Below the pieces are notes generated by a model. It had not been told where the DNA came from and ran no database searches. It saw only the letters and a program-made list of their open reading frames with translations. Below, in pieces: positions 40,348-48,609 of a stretch of DNA of 64,000 nt. The translations under genes were made by a program, and so were the position numbers. The stretch covers positions 1-64,000 of the forward strand of contig JAPOVS010000051.1 of assembly GCA_026708055.1 (NCBI GenBank). Direction: 5' to 3'. Each line of letters begins with the position of its first letter. The first letter of the stretch is position 1. The DNA comes from a bacterium. GTDB taxonomy: Bacteria; Actinomycetota; Acidimicrobiia; Acidimicrobiales; CATQHL01.

Positions 40348-41253
40348 TCAGCCGGCGGACTCGAATCGGTCGAAGAACTCCGGCACGACCTGCGGAACGG
40401 TCCGGATGCCCACCTCTTGCTCACGGACGAGATCACAGAGTTTCTCGCCATCGATCAGATCGACCATCGGCGTCGTGGCCTGTGATGCTTTGCGCGCCGC
40501 CGGCGTGTAGCGCCCGAGGGTCACCATGATGGCCCGCTCCGCCCCGGTCACCTCGGCGTCCCGCTGGAACAGCGCCACCTCCTGCCGCCCGATTCCCGCT
40601 GGCGAGGCAGGGTTGTACCGCTTCACCTGAACGGCGACCTTCGCTGAAAGCACAGGTGAGATCGGGGCCACACCGATGCCGTCGATCCCCTCGTCGCCGG
40701 AACCGCCTGTGTGTTCCAACTCCAGATCGAACGAGCGCAACAGGTAGAGCACGAAGTGCTCGAACGCCGTCGGCGACATCCGATGAAGCCGATCCAGCAG
40801 CGCATCGCGCCATTCCGTCGGCTCCTCCGGCTCCTCGGGTAGCGGAGCGTCGTCATCCTCGGTCGTGTCGTCTTGTTGAGGCTTGGACGCGGCCGAACGC
40901 CTGTAGGCGGCCTCGGCCGCGCGTTGCAGATCCCTGAGTCTCTCAACGGCTCGGTCTTCCGGCAGGACGAGGATCTCGCGTCCCAGAGCCGTGAGCAGGT
41001 ACAGACCTCGCCGGGGCTGCTCCAAAGTTCCGAACGTCTTGCACTCGGAGCGGGCCCAACTGGTCCGGTCCAGGAGGATGAAGTCTCCGCTCCTCGGATA
41101 CCTGAGCGCGAGCATCTCCTCGGATGGGTTGAGCGTCTCGAGAACCGCCTCCCGCAACTGCCGTGTCTGCGCCGACCCTCCCAACCGCTCGATTGCCTGA
41201 AGGGTTGGGAGCAGCAAGTCGAACGACGTGGGAAGGTCGTCCTTGGTGGCCAT
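40348..41253 (-). CDS. mrr: Mrr-type restriction endonuclease (type IV)
   Basis: A 301-residue protein with an N-terminal winged-helix Mrr_N-like domain (about 5-95), an acidic linker (128-148) and a C-terminal PD-(D/E)XK Mrr catalytic domain. The site is GGSGDEGIDGIG with D187/D191 and AVQVKRY with Q209 and K211. Mrr enzymes cut methylated foreign DNA. ATG 41253 is preferred over a TTG three codons upstream because TAGCTT lies 7 nt before it. It is convergent with the enoyl-CoA hydratase gene and divergent from the DUF4143 ATPase. Confidence 0.87.
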   Translation of the reverse strand: MATKDDLPTSFDLLLPTLQAIERLGGSAQTRQLREAVLETLNPSEEMLALRYPRSGDFILLDRTSWARSECKTFGTLEQPRRGLYLLTALGREILVLPEDRAVERLRDLQRAAEAAYRRSAASKPQQDDTTEDDDAPLPEEPEEPTEWRDALLDRLHRMSPTAFEHFVLYLLRSFDLELEHTGGSGDEGIDGIGVAPISPVLSAKVAVQVKRYNPASPAGIGRQEVALFQRDAEVTGAERAIMVTLGRYTPAARKASQATTPMVDLIDGEKLCDLVREQEVGIRTVPQVVPEFFDRFESAG

Positions 41254-41260
41254 GTGTGCC

Positions 41261-41266
41261 AAGCTA
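41261..41266 (-). promoter_or_regulatory. -10 box of a leaderless promoter (mrr)
   Basis: Minus-strand TAGCTT lies 7 nt before ATG 41253, identical in sequence and spacing to the peptide-transporter promoter. Confidence 0.4.
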
Positions 41267-41333
41267 CAGCGGCCTCAGCGGGCACCTCGCCCGTCCTCGC
41301 CGCTAAGCCCCTTGCGCGAGTGTCTCCGCTCTT

Positions 41334-41371
41334 GATTACTATCTTGAGTAGGATTACTCAGACGAGTAATC
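41334..41371. promoter_or_regulatory. operator-like palindrome with a third half-site upstream of the DUF4143 ATPase gene
   Basis: GATTACTC-AGAC-GAGTAATC (41352-41371) is a perfect 8-bp inverted repeat, and GATTACT occurs again as a direct copy at 41334-41340. The region is AT-rich. TTGAGT (41344-41349) and TAATCA (41367-41372) are 17 bp apart and could be -35/-10 elements, so a protein bound to the palindrome would block transcription. Confidence 0.5.
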
Positions 41372-41391
41372 AGGTCCTGTATTATGTGGTC

Positions 41392-42654
41392 GTGAGCGAG
41401 TTCCGGCGACCTCAGGTGGCGACGATCGTAGAGCGGCTGGCGGAGCCGCCGGAGCGGCTCGTGGCGGTGTTCGGGCCGCGCCAGACGGGCAAGACGACCG
41501 CGGTCCGCCAAGCGCTTGAGATCAGCTGGCGGCCCGACCGTTTCGAGGCAGTCGACGATCCGGGCACCCACGCGGCGCCGCGCCCGCTGGAGTATGCAGC
41601 TGGCGACTCGGTCCGCTTGCCGGGGCCGCGCGACAGCCGATGGCTCGCCGCCGTCTGGGAGGACAGCCGGCGCCGCGCTTGGCAGTCGTCTCAGGGTTTT
41701 GTGCTCGTGTTGGACGAGATCCAGAAGATCGGGGGCTGGTCGGAGGTGGTGAAGGGTCTCTGGGACGCCGACCGGGCGAGCGGCTGCCCGCTCCATGTCG
41801 TGATCCTCGGTTCGGCGCCGCTGCTGATGCAGGCCGGGCTGACGGAGAGCCTCGCAGGACGGTTCGAGCCGATCCGGTTCGCGCACTGGTCGTACGCGGA
41901 GATGGCCGAGGCGTTCGGCTTCGACCTCGAACGCTACGTCTTCTTCGGCGGCTATCCGGGAGCGGCGTCCAGGATCGGTGACTTCCAACGGTGGGCCGAC
42001 TACGTCCGCGGCGCGCTGATCGAGCCCAACATCGAGCGCGACGTGCTCGCAATGACAAGGGTCGACAAGCCGTCGCTGCTCAGGAGGCTGTTCTACCTGG
42101 GTGCGGCCTACTCCGGGGAGGTGGTCTCGTACAACAAACTGGTCGGACAGCTGCAGGACGCCGGCAACACCACCACTCTGACCCGATACCTCGAACTCCT
42201 CTCGCAGGCCGGGCTGCTGACGGGATTCTCCAAGCACACGGAGCGGCTGGTGTCGGCCAAGGCGTCGACGCCGAAGCTGAACGTGCTGAACACTGCCCTC
42301 ATGGCCGTCGTGTCCGGCTACACGTTCGAGGAGGCCCAACTCGACCGCACCTTCCGGGGTCGCTTGGCCGAGAGCGCGGTCGGGGCGCACCTGGCCAACA
42401 CAGCGTCGCCGAGCACCGCCGTGAGGTACTGGCGCGAGCGCCACAACGAGGTGGACTTCGTTCTCGTCAGGGGTCCCCACGTCGTCGGGATTGAGGTGAA
42501 GAGCGGAAGTGACTCGCCCGCGACGGCGGGCGTCGCAGAGTTCGAGCGGCGCTTCCATCCCCGCGGAACAGTGATCGTGGGCGACGCCGGCGTGCCGCTG
42601 CACGAGTTCCTGTCTGTGCCCGCCGATCACTGGTTCGAGGCGGAGTCGGCATGA
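41392..42654 (+). CDS. AAA-family ATPase with DUF4143 C-terminal domain
   Basis: A 420-residue protein: Walker A GPRQTGKTTAVRQAL (near residues 26-40), Walker B FVLVLDEIQKIGGWSEVV, sensor ILGSAPLLMQAGLTESLAGRFEPI. The DUF4143 C-terminal domain has NEVDFVLVRGPHVVGIEVKSG, which has the layout of a PD-(D/E)XK site. These ATPases are common in defence islands; their action is not established. GTG 41392 sits just downstream of the palindrome. GTG 41386 is equally possible. Its stop overlaps the next gene's ATG (ATGA). Confidence 0.85.
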   Translation: MSEFRRPQVATIVERLAEPPERLVAVFGPRQTGKTTAVRQALEISWRPDRFEAVDDPGTHAAPRPLEYAAGDSVRLPGPRDSRWLAAVWEDSRRRAWQSSQGFVLVLDEIQKIGGWSEVVKGLWDADRASGCPLHVVILGSAPLLMQAGLTESLAGRFEPIRFAHWSYAEMAEAFGFDLERYVFFGGYPGAASRIGDFQRWADYVRGALIEPNIERDVLAMTRVDKPSLLRRLFYLGAAYSGEVVSYNKLVGQLQDAGNTTTLTRYLELLSQAGLLTGFSKHTERLVSAKASTPKLNVLNTALMAVVSGYTFEEAQLDRTFRGRLAESAVGAHLANTASPSTAVRYWRERHNEVDFVLVRGPHVVGIEVKSGSDSPATAGVAEFERRFHPRGTVIVGDAGVPLHEFLSVPADHWFEAESA

Positions 42655-43928
42655 ACGTGCCGGACCTTCTCGCCGATGCTGCTGCTCAGCGCCGGGACGA
42701 ATGGTCGCAATACCTTCGCTCACACGAAGCAGGCACCCGCCAGAACCGCCTCCGGGCACCGGATCTGCACACTTTGGCGGCTGAGTATCTCGGCCGGTTC
42801 TCCGAATCCGACGCCGAGGCGCACCCTCAGCAACGAGTTGCAGACTTCATCGGCGACGACGAGGTTGCCGTCGACGCCGCGCTCACGGCCCTGCGAAGCG
42901 CTGTGTGGCGCGACGACGTTCCGGAAGTTGATGAGACCATCAAGCTGCACTCGGAGTCGAAGCAGTCATGGCTGGCGTACCCGGTGCTGGCGAGTCTGCA
43001 CATACTTGACGAGGAGAGTCCGACATCGCTCGACTCTCTGCCCGAATCGGCGAAGCGCAGGGCATTGGCGATCCACTACTGCACCCTGCCGGGCGTTCCG
43101 AATCCAGACCGGCCCTCCTGGCACGATCGCTGGCTCGCTCAGGATCCCGCGCTGGTGCTCGACGTCCTGCAGCGGTGTGCGGTCGCAGGGATCCGTCGGG
43201 GCGAGGATTCCCCGCCGGGTCTGACCGATCTCTCCGCCATCACCGGCCACGACGACTTGGTGCACGACGTTCGGCTCAGTTTGCTGCGGTCGTTCTCCGT
43301 TCGTGGTTCGAGCGACCGGCTACCTCAGCTCGAGGGACTCCTCAACTCGGCACTGAACTACTCACTGGAGCACTCGGACACGGCCGCGCTCGAACGATTG
43401 ATCGGGGAGAAGCTCTCAAGTCAGAGCATGAGCGTCGGACAGCGGGTGCGTTGGCTGGCGGTCGATGCGGCCTTGTCGCCCGTGCCGGGTCTGCCAAGGC
43501 TGATGGACTTCGTGAGCACCGACGAGGCTCGGGCGCGACACCTTGCCGAGTTACTGCGCAATCAGGCCGAGTTTGCGCAGGGGAGTGGACGTGATCGCGC
43601 TCGCAGCGTCTGGTTGATCCTGTCGCAGAGCCGTGAGCCGGCAACGTTGCGAGTCCTGATCGAGATGCTGGGGCCGCTCTTCGTCCCGACCGAGTGGGGT
43701 GGCTACATCTCGACCGCGCAGGGGATCTCTGCGTTCCTCACAAGCGTGATCGACCAACTCGGTTCGCTTCCTGGCAGCGAGGCGCAACAGGTCCTGAGCG
43801 ACCTGATAGAGGACACCCGGCTCGCGAGTTGGCACAGCCGTCTCGATCCGGCTCGGGAGAATCAGCGAGTGATTCACCGTGATCGTCATGGACGTGACCC
43901 GGCCCGGAGCGTGATCGGCGGGCCGTGA
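42651..43928 (+). CDS. helical-repeat protein of unknown function, probably C-terminally truncated
   Basis: A 425-residue, mostly alpha-helical protein without recognised motifs. Repeated Leu/Ala-rich helices (for example LEGLLNSALNYSLEHSDTAA and ARARHLAELLRNQAEFA) suggest a HEAT/TPR-like scaffold. The last 25 residues (RVIHRDRHGRDPARSVIGGP) look abnormal, as if the frame ran off a conserved region, and no domain follows. It is coupled to the ATPase by ATGA, so the two are probably partners in one defence-type unit. Confidence 0.6.
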   Translation: MNVPDLLADAAAQRRDEWSQYLRSHEAGTRQNRLRAPDLHTLAAEYLGRFSESDAEAHPQQRVADFIGDDEVAVDAALTALRSAVWRDDVPEVDETIKLHSESKQSWLAYPVLASLHILDEESPTSLDSLPESAKRRALAIHYCTLPGVPNPDRPSWHDRWLAQDPALVLDVLQRCAVAGIRRGEDSPPGLTDLSAITGHDDLVHDVRLSLLRSFSVRGSSDRLPQLEGLLNSALNYSLEHSDTAALERLIGEKLSSQSMSVGQRVRWLAVDAALSPVPGLPRLMDFVSTDEARARHLAELLRNQAEFAQGSGRDRARSVWLILSQSREPATLRVLIEMLGPLFVPTEWGGYISTAQGISAFLTSVIDQLGSLPGSEAQQVLSDLIEDTRLASWHSRLDPARENQRVIHRDRHGRDPARSVIGGP

Positions 43929-43982
43929 GTCGGCGATGATCGGTGACGTGCCGGTGCAGGTTCATATGTAGTCGAGGTCACG

Positions 43983-44234
43983 ATGGCTATGTATGCTGTG
44001 TGCGTGAAGGCTGTGACGATCACGATTCCCGAGGAACTCGACGCCGAGGCGGCCGCTGAGGCGCGCCGGCTGGGGATTTCCAAGTCCGAGTTGATCCGGC
44101 GCGGCCTTTCCGCCGTCCTGCCTGCCGGACGGATCGATGCGCGTGGCGACGCCTGGAGCGACTTGGCCGGATTCGGGAGCAGGGGAATCAGTGCCCGACC
44201 GGGCGAGATCGACGAGGTCGTCTACGGGTCGTGA
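43983..44234 (+). CDS. VapB-like ribbon-helix-helix antitoxin
   Basis: A 83-residue protein. VKAVTITIPEELDAEAAAEA with RRLGISKSELIRRGL is the strand-helix-helix DNA-binding unit of VapB/CopG antitoxins. The C-terminal part (DLAGFGSRGISARPGEIDEV) would wrap the toxin. ATG 43983 has GAGG 5 nt upstream; a GTG at 44004 would give the more usual MK-TVTIT-type start. It represses its own operon in known systems and neutralises the toxin encoded directly downstream, whose start overlaps its stop (GTGA). Confidence 0.8.
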   Translation: MAMYAVCVKAVTITIPEELDAEAAAEARRLGISKSELIRRGLSAVLPAGRIDARGDAWSDLAGFGSRGISARPGEIDEVVYGS

Positions 44235-44641
44235 AATTCGCCGACACGAGTTGGTGGGTCGCCTGGGCGCTTCCCGGCGACGCCCGTCATCGTGAGGCGT
44301 TGGCGGTGCTCGCTCGTATCGGTGCCGGTGAGCAGGTCCTGACGACCAATCTCGTCGTCGGTGAGACTTGGGCGTTCCTGCGCCGCAAGGACGGTCATCG
44401 GACGGCCGTCGGGTTCCTGGATCGCCTGGCGGTCCTTCAGTCGGCCCGCAGGCTGAAGCTGCACGCGGTCACCGCAGAGCAGGAATCCAGGGCGTGGGAC
44501 TGGCTCCGCCGTCACGACGAGCGGGAGTACTCCTTCGTCGACGCCACGAGCTTCGAGGTGATGCGCACTCGCCGCCTCCGCGAGGCCCTCGCGTTCGACA
44601 ACGACTTCACAGCCGCGGGCTTCACCGAGATGCGCCCATGA
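44231..44641 (+). CDS. VapC-like PIN-domain RNase toxin
   Basis: A 136-residue PIN protein with the acidic site D5 (MKFADTSWW), E45 (VVGETWAF), D104 (SFVDATSF) and D123/D125 (AFDNDFTAAG). VapC toxins are Mg-dependent ribonucleases that cut tRNA or rRNA when the antitoxin is lost. All key acids are present, so it should be active. It overlaps the antitoxin gene at its start and the PLD-fusion gene at its stop (ATGA), an unusual three-gene coupling. Confidence 0.87.
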   Translation: MKFADTSWWVAWALPGDARHREALAVLARIGAGEQVLTTNLVVGETWAFLRRKDGHRTAVGFLDRLAVLQSARRLKLHAVTAEQESRAWDWLRRHDEREYSFVDATSFEVMRTRRLREALAFDNDFTAAGFTEMRP

Positions 44642-46146
44642 GCGCGCCAGCGGACCGGATCGAGCGATTCCTTCGCGAGAACCCGTCGGGGCCGCTCTGG
44701 GTGACCGTAGGGTTCGCCTCGGCGTTCGGGCTCGCCTGGCTGAACGAGCGAACCCGCGGGCGTCCGGTCACATTGCTGATCGGCGACACCAGAACGGGGT
44801 TCGCCAAGTACTCCGAGGACGACCGCCGGGCGGCGATCAGGTTCGTCCAGCGCCCCGATGTGTCAGTCCGCAATTGGTACAGGAAGCATGGCGGCCACCG
44901 AACGGCGCATGCCAAGACGTGGATGGTGGAGCCCGACCCGAACGCGGGGATCGCGGGCGGAATCCTAGTCGGTTCGGCCAACCTGACCCGCCAGGGACTC
45001 CTGCAAAACGTCGAGATGCTGACGCTGGCCGATCCCTCGGAGCATCGGCGGCTCCGCGCCGAGATCCATGAGGTGATGGACGAGAGCTGGGCGATCGAGG
45101 ACCGGCTCCTCGGACTTCTCGGGGCGACGAAGGCAGGGTCACCCCGCGTCTGGACGGGTACTGCGCCGATGCGACGCGATTACGACGGGCCGCGCCGTCC
45201 AGAGAAGGGTTCCGCTCGGAGGGGTTCCCGGTACCCGCCCCAGAAGTCGGCGAGTCCTACGCGACGTGATTACGACGGGCCGCGCCGTCCACGGCAGCGT
45301 CCCGCTCGGGCCGGTTCCCGGCACGCGCACCGGCGATCGGCGAGTCCGAAGGGCCGAGAGTTGCGCAGCGCCGCGCTGATGATCGCGGCCGGAGTCGTCC
45401 TCCTATTCGTGCTGCTCTCAAACATCGGGCGCGACGGAGACTCCGCCGACTCTCCTGGCGGGTCGAATCCGCCTGTCGCCGCCCCGTCACCGCCGGCCGC
45501 CGGGGTGCAGACCGTTGCTCCGGTCGAGGTTCCGCCGCCGCCGGCAGCGGATCCTGTGCCGGGATCGGCTGCGGGGAGCGCTCCGGCGACGACGGTGCCG
45601 GACACGCTGGCCCATCGGCCCGAGATCGAGTTGAGCGCACCCCCGGAGGGATGGACCCCATACGTGGGCGGCAACGCTTCAACCTACGGCGAGCCCGACC
45701 GAGACGATCTCCAATGGGTGGCCTGGCAGCCGACCTGTCCCTCGTGCGAGCCCGGCGTCACAATGAGTTGGGTGGGCTCATACGCCTACCCATTCAACGA
45801 TTTCGCGGACTCGGAGAATCATCATCTGCGTGCCAAACTGCTGTCATCCTGCTTCCACCGCGAGCGGTCGGGTCCACTGATTCAGTGGCAACACGACATC
45901 GGTGGCGACCACGTCGCCTCGCTCTGGATCGACGGCGAACGGGTGCCGACGGGTTCGTGGTGGCTCGCTGACGGTGGCGACGCCCGTCTCATGGTGCCAG
46001 AACCCGGGCCGTTCCTTGCCCTACTAGAAGATGCGCAGGAGTTGCGGATCGTCACCGCAGAGCGTCGCGAAGCCACCTTCACCGTGGCCGGGTTCCTGTC
46101 CACGCCGGTTCAGGCCAACCTGGATCACTGCGACCACTATTCGTGA
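44638..46146 (+). CDS. PLD-family nuclease domain fused to a transmembrane segment and an external domain
   Basis: A 502-residue protein. Residues 1-165 form a phospholipase D-like domain with one HKD motif (H91-A-K93, HAKTWMVEPD) and VGSANLTRQG, so dimerisation would be needed for activity. Residues about 178-237 are a basic linker made of two 30-residue tandem copies beginning RRDYDGPRRP. Residues about 241-262 are a membrane helix (AALMIAAGVVLLFVLLS). A Pro/Ala tether follows, then an external domain (about 325-502) with CPSCEPG and further cysteines. This topology would anchor a cytoplasmic nuclease to the membrane. It is coupled to VapC by ATGA. Confidence 0.75.
   Translation: MSAPADRIERFLRENPSGPLWVTVGFASAFGLAWLNERTRGRPVTLLIGDTRTGFAKYSEDDRRAAIRFVQRPDVSVRNWYRKHGGHRTAHAKTWMVEPDPNAGIAGGILVGSANLTRQGLLQNVEMLTLADPSEHRRLRAEIHEVMDESWAIEDRLLGLLGATKAGSPRVWTGTAPMRRDYDGPRRPEKGSARRGSRYPPQKSASPTRRDYDGPRRPRQRPARAGSRHAHRRSASPKGRELRSAALMIAAGVVLLFVLLSNIGRDGDSADSPGGSNPPVAAPSPPAAGVQTVAPVEVPPPPAADPVPGSAAGSAPATTVPDTLAHRPEIELSAPPEGWTPYVGGNASTYGEPDRDDLQWVAWQPTCPSCEPGVTMSWVGSYAYPFNDFADSENHHLRAKLLSSCFHRERSGPLIQWQHDIGGDHVASLWIDGERVPTGSWWLADGGDARLMVPEPGPFLALLEDAQELRIVTAERREATFTVAGFLSTPVQANLDHCDHYS
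45171..45350 (+). repeat. 90-bp tandem duplication inside the PLD-fusion gene
   Basis: Two adjacent 90-bp units (45171-45260 and 45261-45350) share GCGACGYGATTACGACGGGC and continue with similar arginine-rich coding sequence. The period is exactly 30 codons, so the frame is kept. The first 28 bases are nearly identical, which suggests a recent duplication or constraint. Confidence 0.8.
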
Positions 46147-46306
46147 AACCGTCGAGTGGTGTCCATGCTACTTCGCCGGCCGCGTGACTGTGGCTCCCCG
46201 CACCCGTCTTCGGGGCGATCGGTGAGAGGCCGAGCGGGTTGCCTCGTTGCCGGATGTCGGGTAGGACCCGGACGTCTGACCGGGCTGACGGAAGGAGGAG
46301 GGACAG

Positions 46307-47360
46307 ATGGATGATGCCCCGACCGCGTGGCTCATACGAGCGGGCAAGCACGGAGAGCATGAGGAGTTCGTTCTCGAGAACGGACTTGCTGGCATTGATT
46401 TCCGTCCGGTCCCGGATCTCACCGAGGCCACCGATCAGGATCGATTGAGGCAGATCGTCCGTGAGGCGTATCCGGATGATCCCGACGCGAAACGATGGAA
46501 GGTAACGGGTCAGCTTTGGGCCTTCCGTTCTGAGGTCAAGCCGGGAGATCTGGTGATTCTTCCGTTGAAGGGGAGGCCGCAGGTCGCACTGGGCATTGCG
46601 ACGAGGGGCTACGAGTATCGGCGCGACTTGGATTCCCACATGCGGCACTGGATCGCAGTTGACTGGAAGCGGACCGATGTGCCCCGAACGGCGATTGGAG
46701 AGGATCTTCTGCCTCGCTCAATGCTGGCGGAACCGTCTATCGGGTCCAGAAAACGACGCCGCGCGGCGCCTGCAACAAGTTCTCGAGACTGGCGCTGACC
46801 CTGGTTCACGACTCGTCGGTCTCGAGTCGGTCGACGGCGACGATGTTGACGCGACTGACTCCTCCGAGTCGAGTATTGACATTGAGCGTCTGGGGCGCGA
46901 TCAGATCCAAGCGCGCATCGCCGAGCAGTTCGGTGGTCATCGCCTCTCCGACCTCGTGGCGGCGGTCCTCGACGCCGAGGGCTTCTTCACCGAGGTCTCG
47001 CTCCCCGGCCCGGACGGCGGGATCGACATCTTCGCCGGTCGGGGTCCACTTGGTCTTGATCCTCCGAAGCTGATCGTGCAGGTGAAGTCGAGTCCGGCAC
47101 CGGTCCCTGCGACAGTTGTTCGCGAACTCCACGGTGTTCTCACCACGCACGGTGCGGAACAGGCGCTACTCGTCGCTTGGGGAGGCGTGAATCGGGTCGC
47201 GCGACGGGAGTTGCGGAGCCAGTTCTTCCGGGTCAGGGTTTGGGATGCCGAAAATCTGCTCGACGCGATCCTGCGCAACTACGAGCGCTTGGACGAGGAG
47301 TGGCGCGCTGAACTACCGCTGAAGCGGATCTGGGCGCTGGCGTCGGAGCCGGCCGAGTAG
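46307..47360 (+). pseudogene. Mrr-like restriction endonuclease broken by two single-base losses
   Basis: Two frames together encode about 352 residues. 46307-46711 gives an N-terminal PUA/EVE-like part (WLIRAGKHGEHEEFVLENGL, GQLWAFRSEVKPGDLVILPL). A short middle stretch in another frame reads ASLNAGGTVYRVQK. From about 46752 a third frame reads NDAARRLQQVLETG and a Mrr catalytic domain with GPDGGIDIF and VQVKSS. Restoring one G after 46711 and one A in the A run 46750-46753 gives a continuous protein. Both sites are homopolymers, so sequencing error is as likely as true decay. AAGGAGGAGG precedes the ATG. Confidence 0.75.
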
Positions 47361-47572
47361 TCGGGTCGGGGCGCGTAGGCGGTTGAGTTCGACCGTGCGC
47401 CGCTGGCGCCGAGGCGATAGTCCGCATAGTCGATCCCGTGGTCCGGTCGGCGCTGCTGGAATACCGATCGGCTCGTTCGCGCCGCTGTCGTTGATTCGGC
47501 CGCGCCGGGCGCTGGCCGGGCATGGCGCGGCGGGCGTTGACGCTGGGTCGGGGTGCTGTCACACTCGGTTCC
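47361..47572. other. intergenic region with no gene
   Basis: About 210 bases without a convincing coding frame. Near the right end TTGACG (47537-47542) and CACACT (47560-47565) are 17 bp apart and end 7 nt before GTG 47573, a possible promoter for the next gene. Confidence 0.35.
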
Positions 47573-48106
47573 GTGCGCGTCTTTGACGAGGCCCACGCGG
47601 CTCATAGCGACGCCGGGGGGCGGGATGCCGGTCCGGGCGACGTCAGAGGCGCGCCCGACGCCCTGCCGGCCGTACACGACCTCGGCGCCGGTGCCGAGAT
47701 GTTGACGAAGCCTCCGTTCGTGCCGGTTGAGCCGGAGGTGTTCTTGGCTGCGGGGATGTCGAGCCGGGAGGAGGCCGAGCAGGAGGCGGCCGGCTGGCTG
47801 GGGGACATGATCGCCGGAGCGGGTCAGTTGACCTGGATCGAAGGGGGTCCGGGGACCGTCGTCGCCGAGCCGCACCCGGAGTTGCCGTGCGTGGTGTTCT
47901 CGGGCGCCCGCGAGCACGAGGGCGTGTGGGTGCCGACGCTGTTCCTGATGGCGGGCAAGCGCGAGACCGACCGCTACTGGCAGTGGGCCTCCTGCGGCGA
48001 GCGGAAGACCCCCCAACTCGGGGCCGACGCCATCGAGGGCGCCGAATGGGTCATCGAGGGGCTCCTGCCGATCGCGCGCAGCTCGATCCGGGCACCCACT
48101 GCATGA
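47573..48106 (+). CDS. uncharacterised protein paired with a GHKL ATPase
   Basis: A 177-residue protein from GTG 47573 (a frame from 47522 is also open). The N-terminal 40 residues are disordered. The rest contains FVPVEPEVFLAAGMSSREEA, CVVFSGAREHEGVWVPTLFL and ETDRYWQWASCGERKTPQLG, a mixed alpha/beta pattern with no recognised site. Its stop overlaps the next start as ATGA, so it is co-translated with the ATPase. Confidence 0.55.
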   Translation: MRVFDEAHAAHSDAGGRDAGPGDVRGAPDALPAVHDLGAGAEMLTKPPFVPVEPEVFLAAGMSSREEAEQEAAGWLGDMIAGAGQLTWIEGGPGTVVAEPHPELPCVVFSGAREHEGVWVPTLFLMAGKRETDRYWQWASCGERKTPQLGADAIEGAEWVIEGLLPIARSSIRAPTA

Positions 48107-48609
48107 GCGCCCGCATAGCGGCCTACCGGGTGGACAGCAGGTCGTCCGCCGACCGGGCCGCCGACGCGGCCATGAGCCGCCTGCGTCTCAAGCCGGGCGG
48201 TCTGCGGGACGCGCTGCGCAGAGCCGTTTGTGAGAGCGCCGACAACGTGTCGGACTGGGCCGGGTCGGGAGAGGTTTCGATTGAGGAGGACCGCAGCGGC
48301 AGATCAGTGGTCATCGCGGACAGCGGTCCCGGAATTCACGGCACGATGCGTGAGTCGTTCCCCGATTTGAGCGGTACGCAGCTGCTCCTGCACGCCGTTC
48401 AGCCGGGCGTCACGTCGACAGGCGAGCAGTTCCGCGGTTTCGGACTGTGGTCGGCGGTGCAGGTGTCGAACTACGGCGCGGAGGTCGCAGTGGAGAGCGG
48501 CGGTGTGGCGGTGCTGTTCCGGCAGGGCGGGGCGGACTCGTGCTCCAAGAGCAGCAGCACGAGCGTGGGGACCGTGGTCCGGATCGCGCTGGGGCAGGCG
48601 GAGTTGTGA
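48103..48609 (+). CDS. GHKL-family (histidine kinase-like) ATPase domain protein
   Basis: A 168-residue protein with Bergerat-fold motifs: N box in ALRRAVCESADNVSDW, G1 box VVIADSGPGIHG and a later glycine-rich lid QFRGFGLWSAVQVSNYGAEV. There is no phosphoacceptor domain, so it is not a classical sensor kinase; it may be an anti-sigma-factor-like kinase or an ATP-dependent switch. It forms a two-gene cassette with the upstream unknown protein. Confidence 0.7.
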   Translation: MSARIAAYRVDSRSSADRAADAAMSRLRLKPGGLRDALRRAVCESADNVSDWAGSGEVSIEEDRSGRSVVIADSGPGIHGTMRESFPDLSGTQLLLHAVQPGVTSTGEQFRGFGLWSAVQVSNYGAEVAVESGGVAVLFRQGGADSCSKSSSTSVGTVVRIALGQAEL

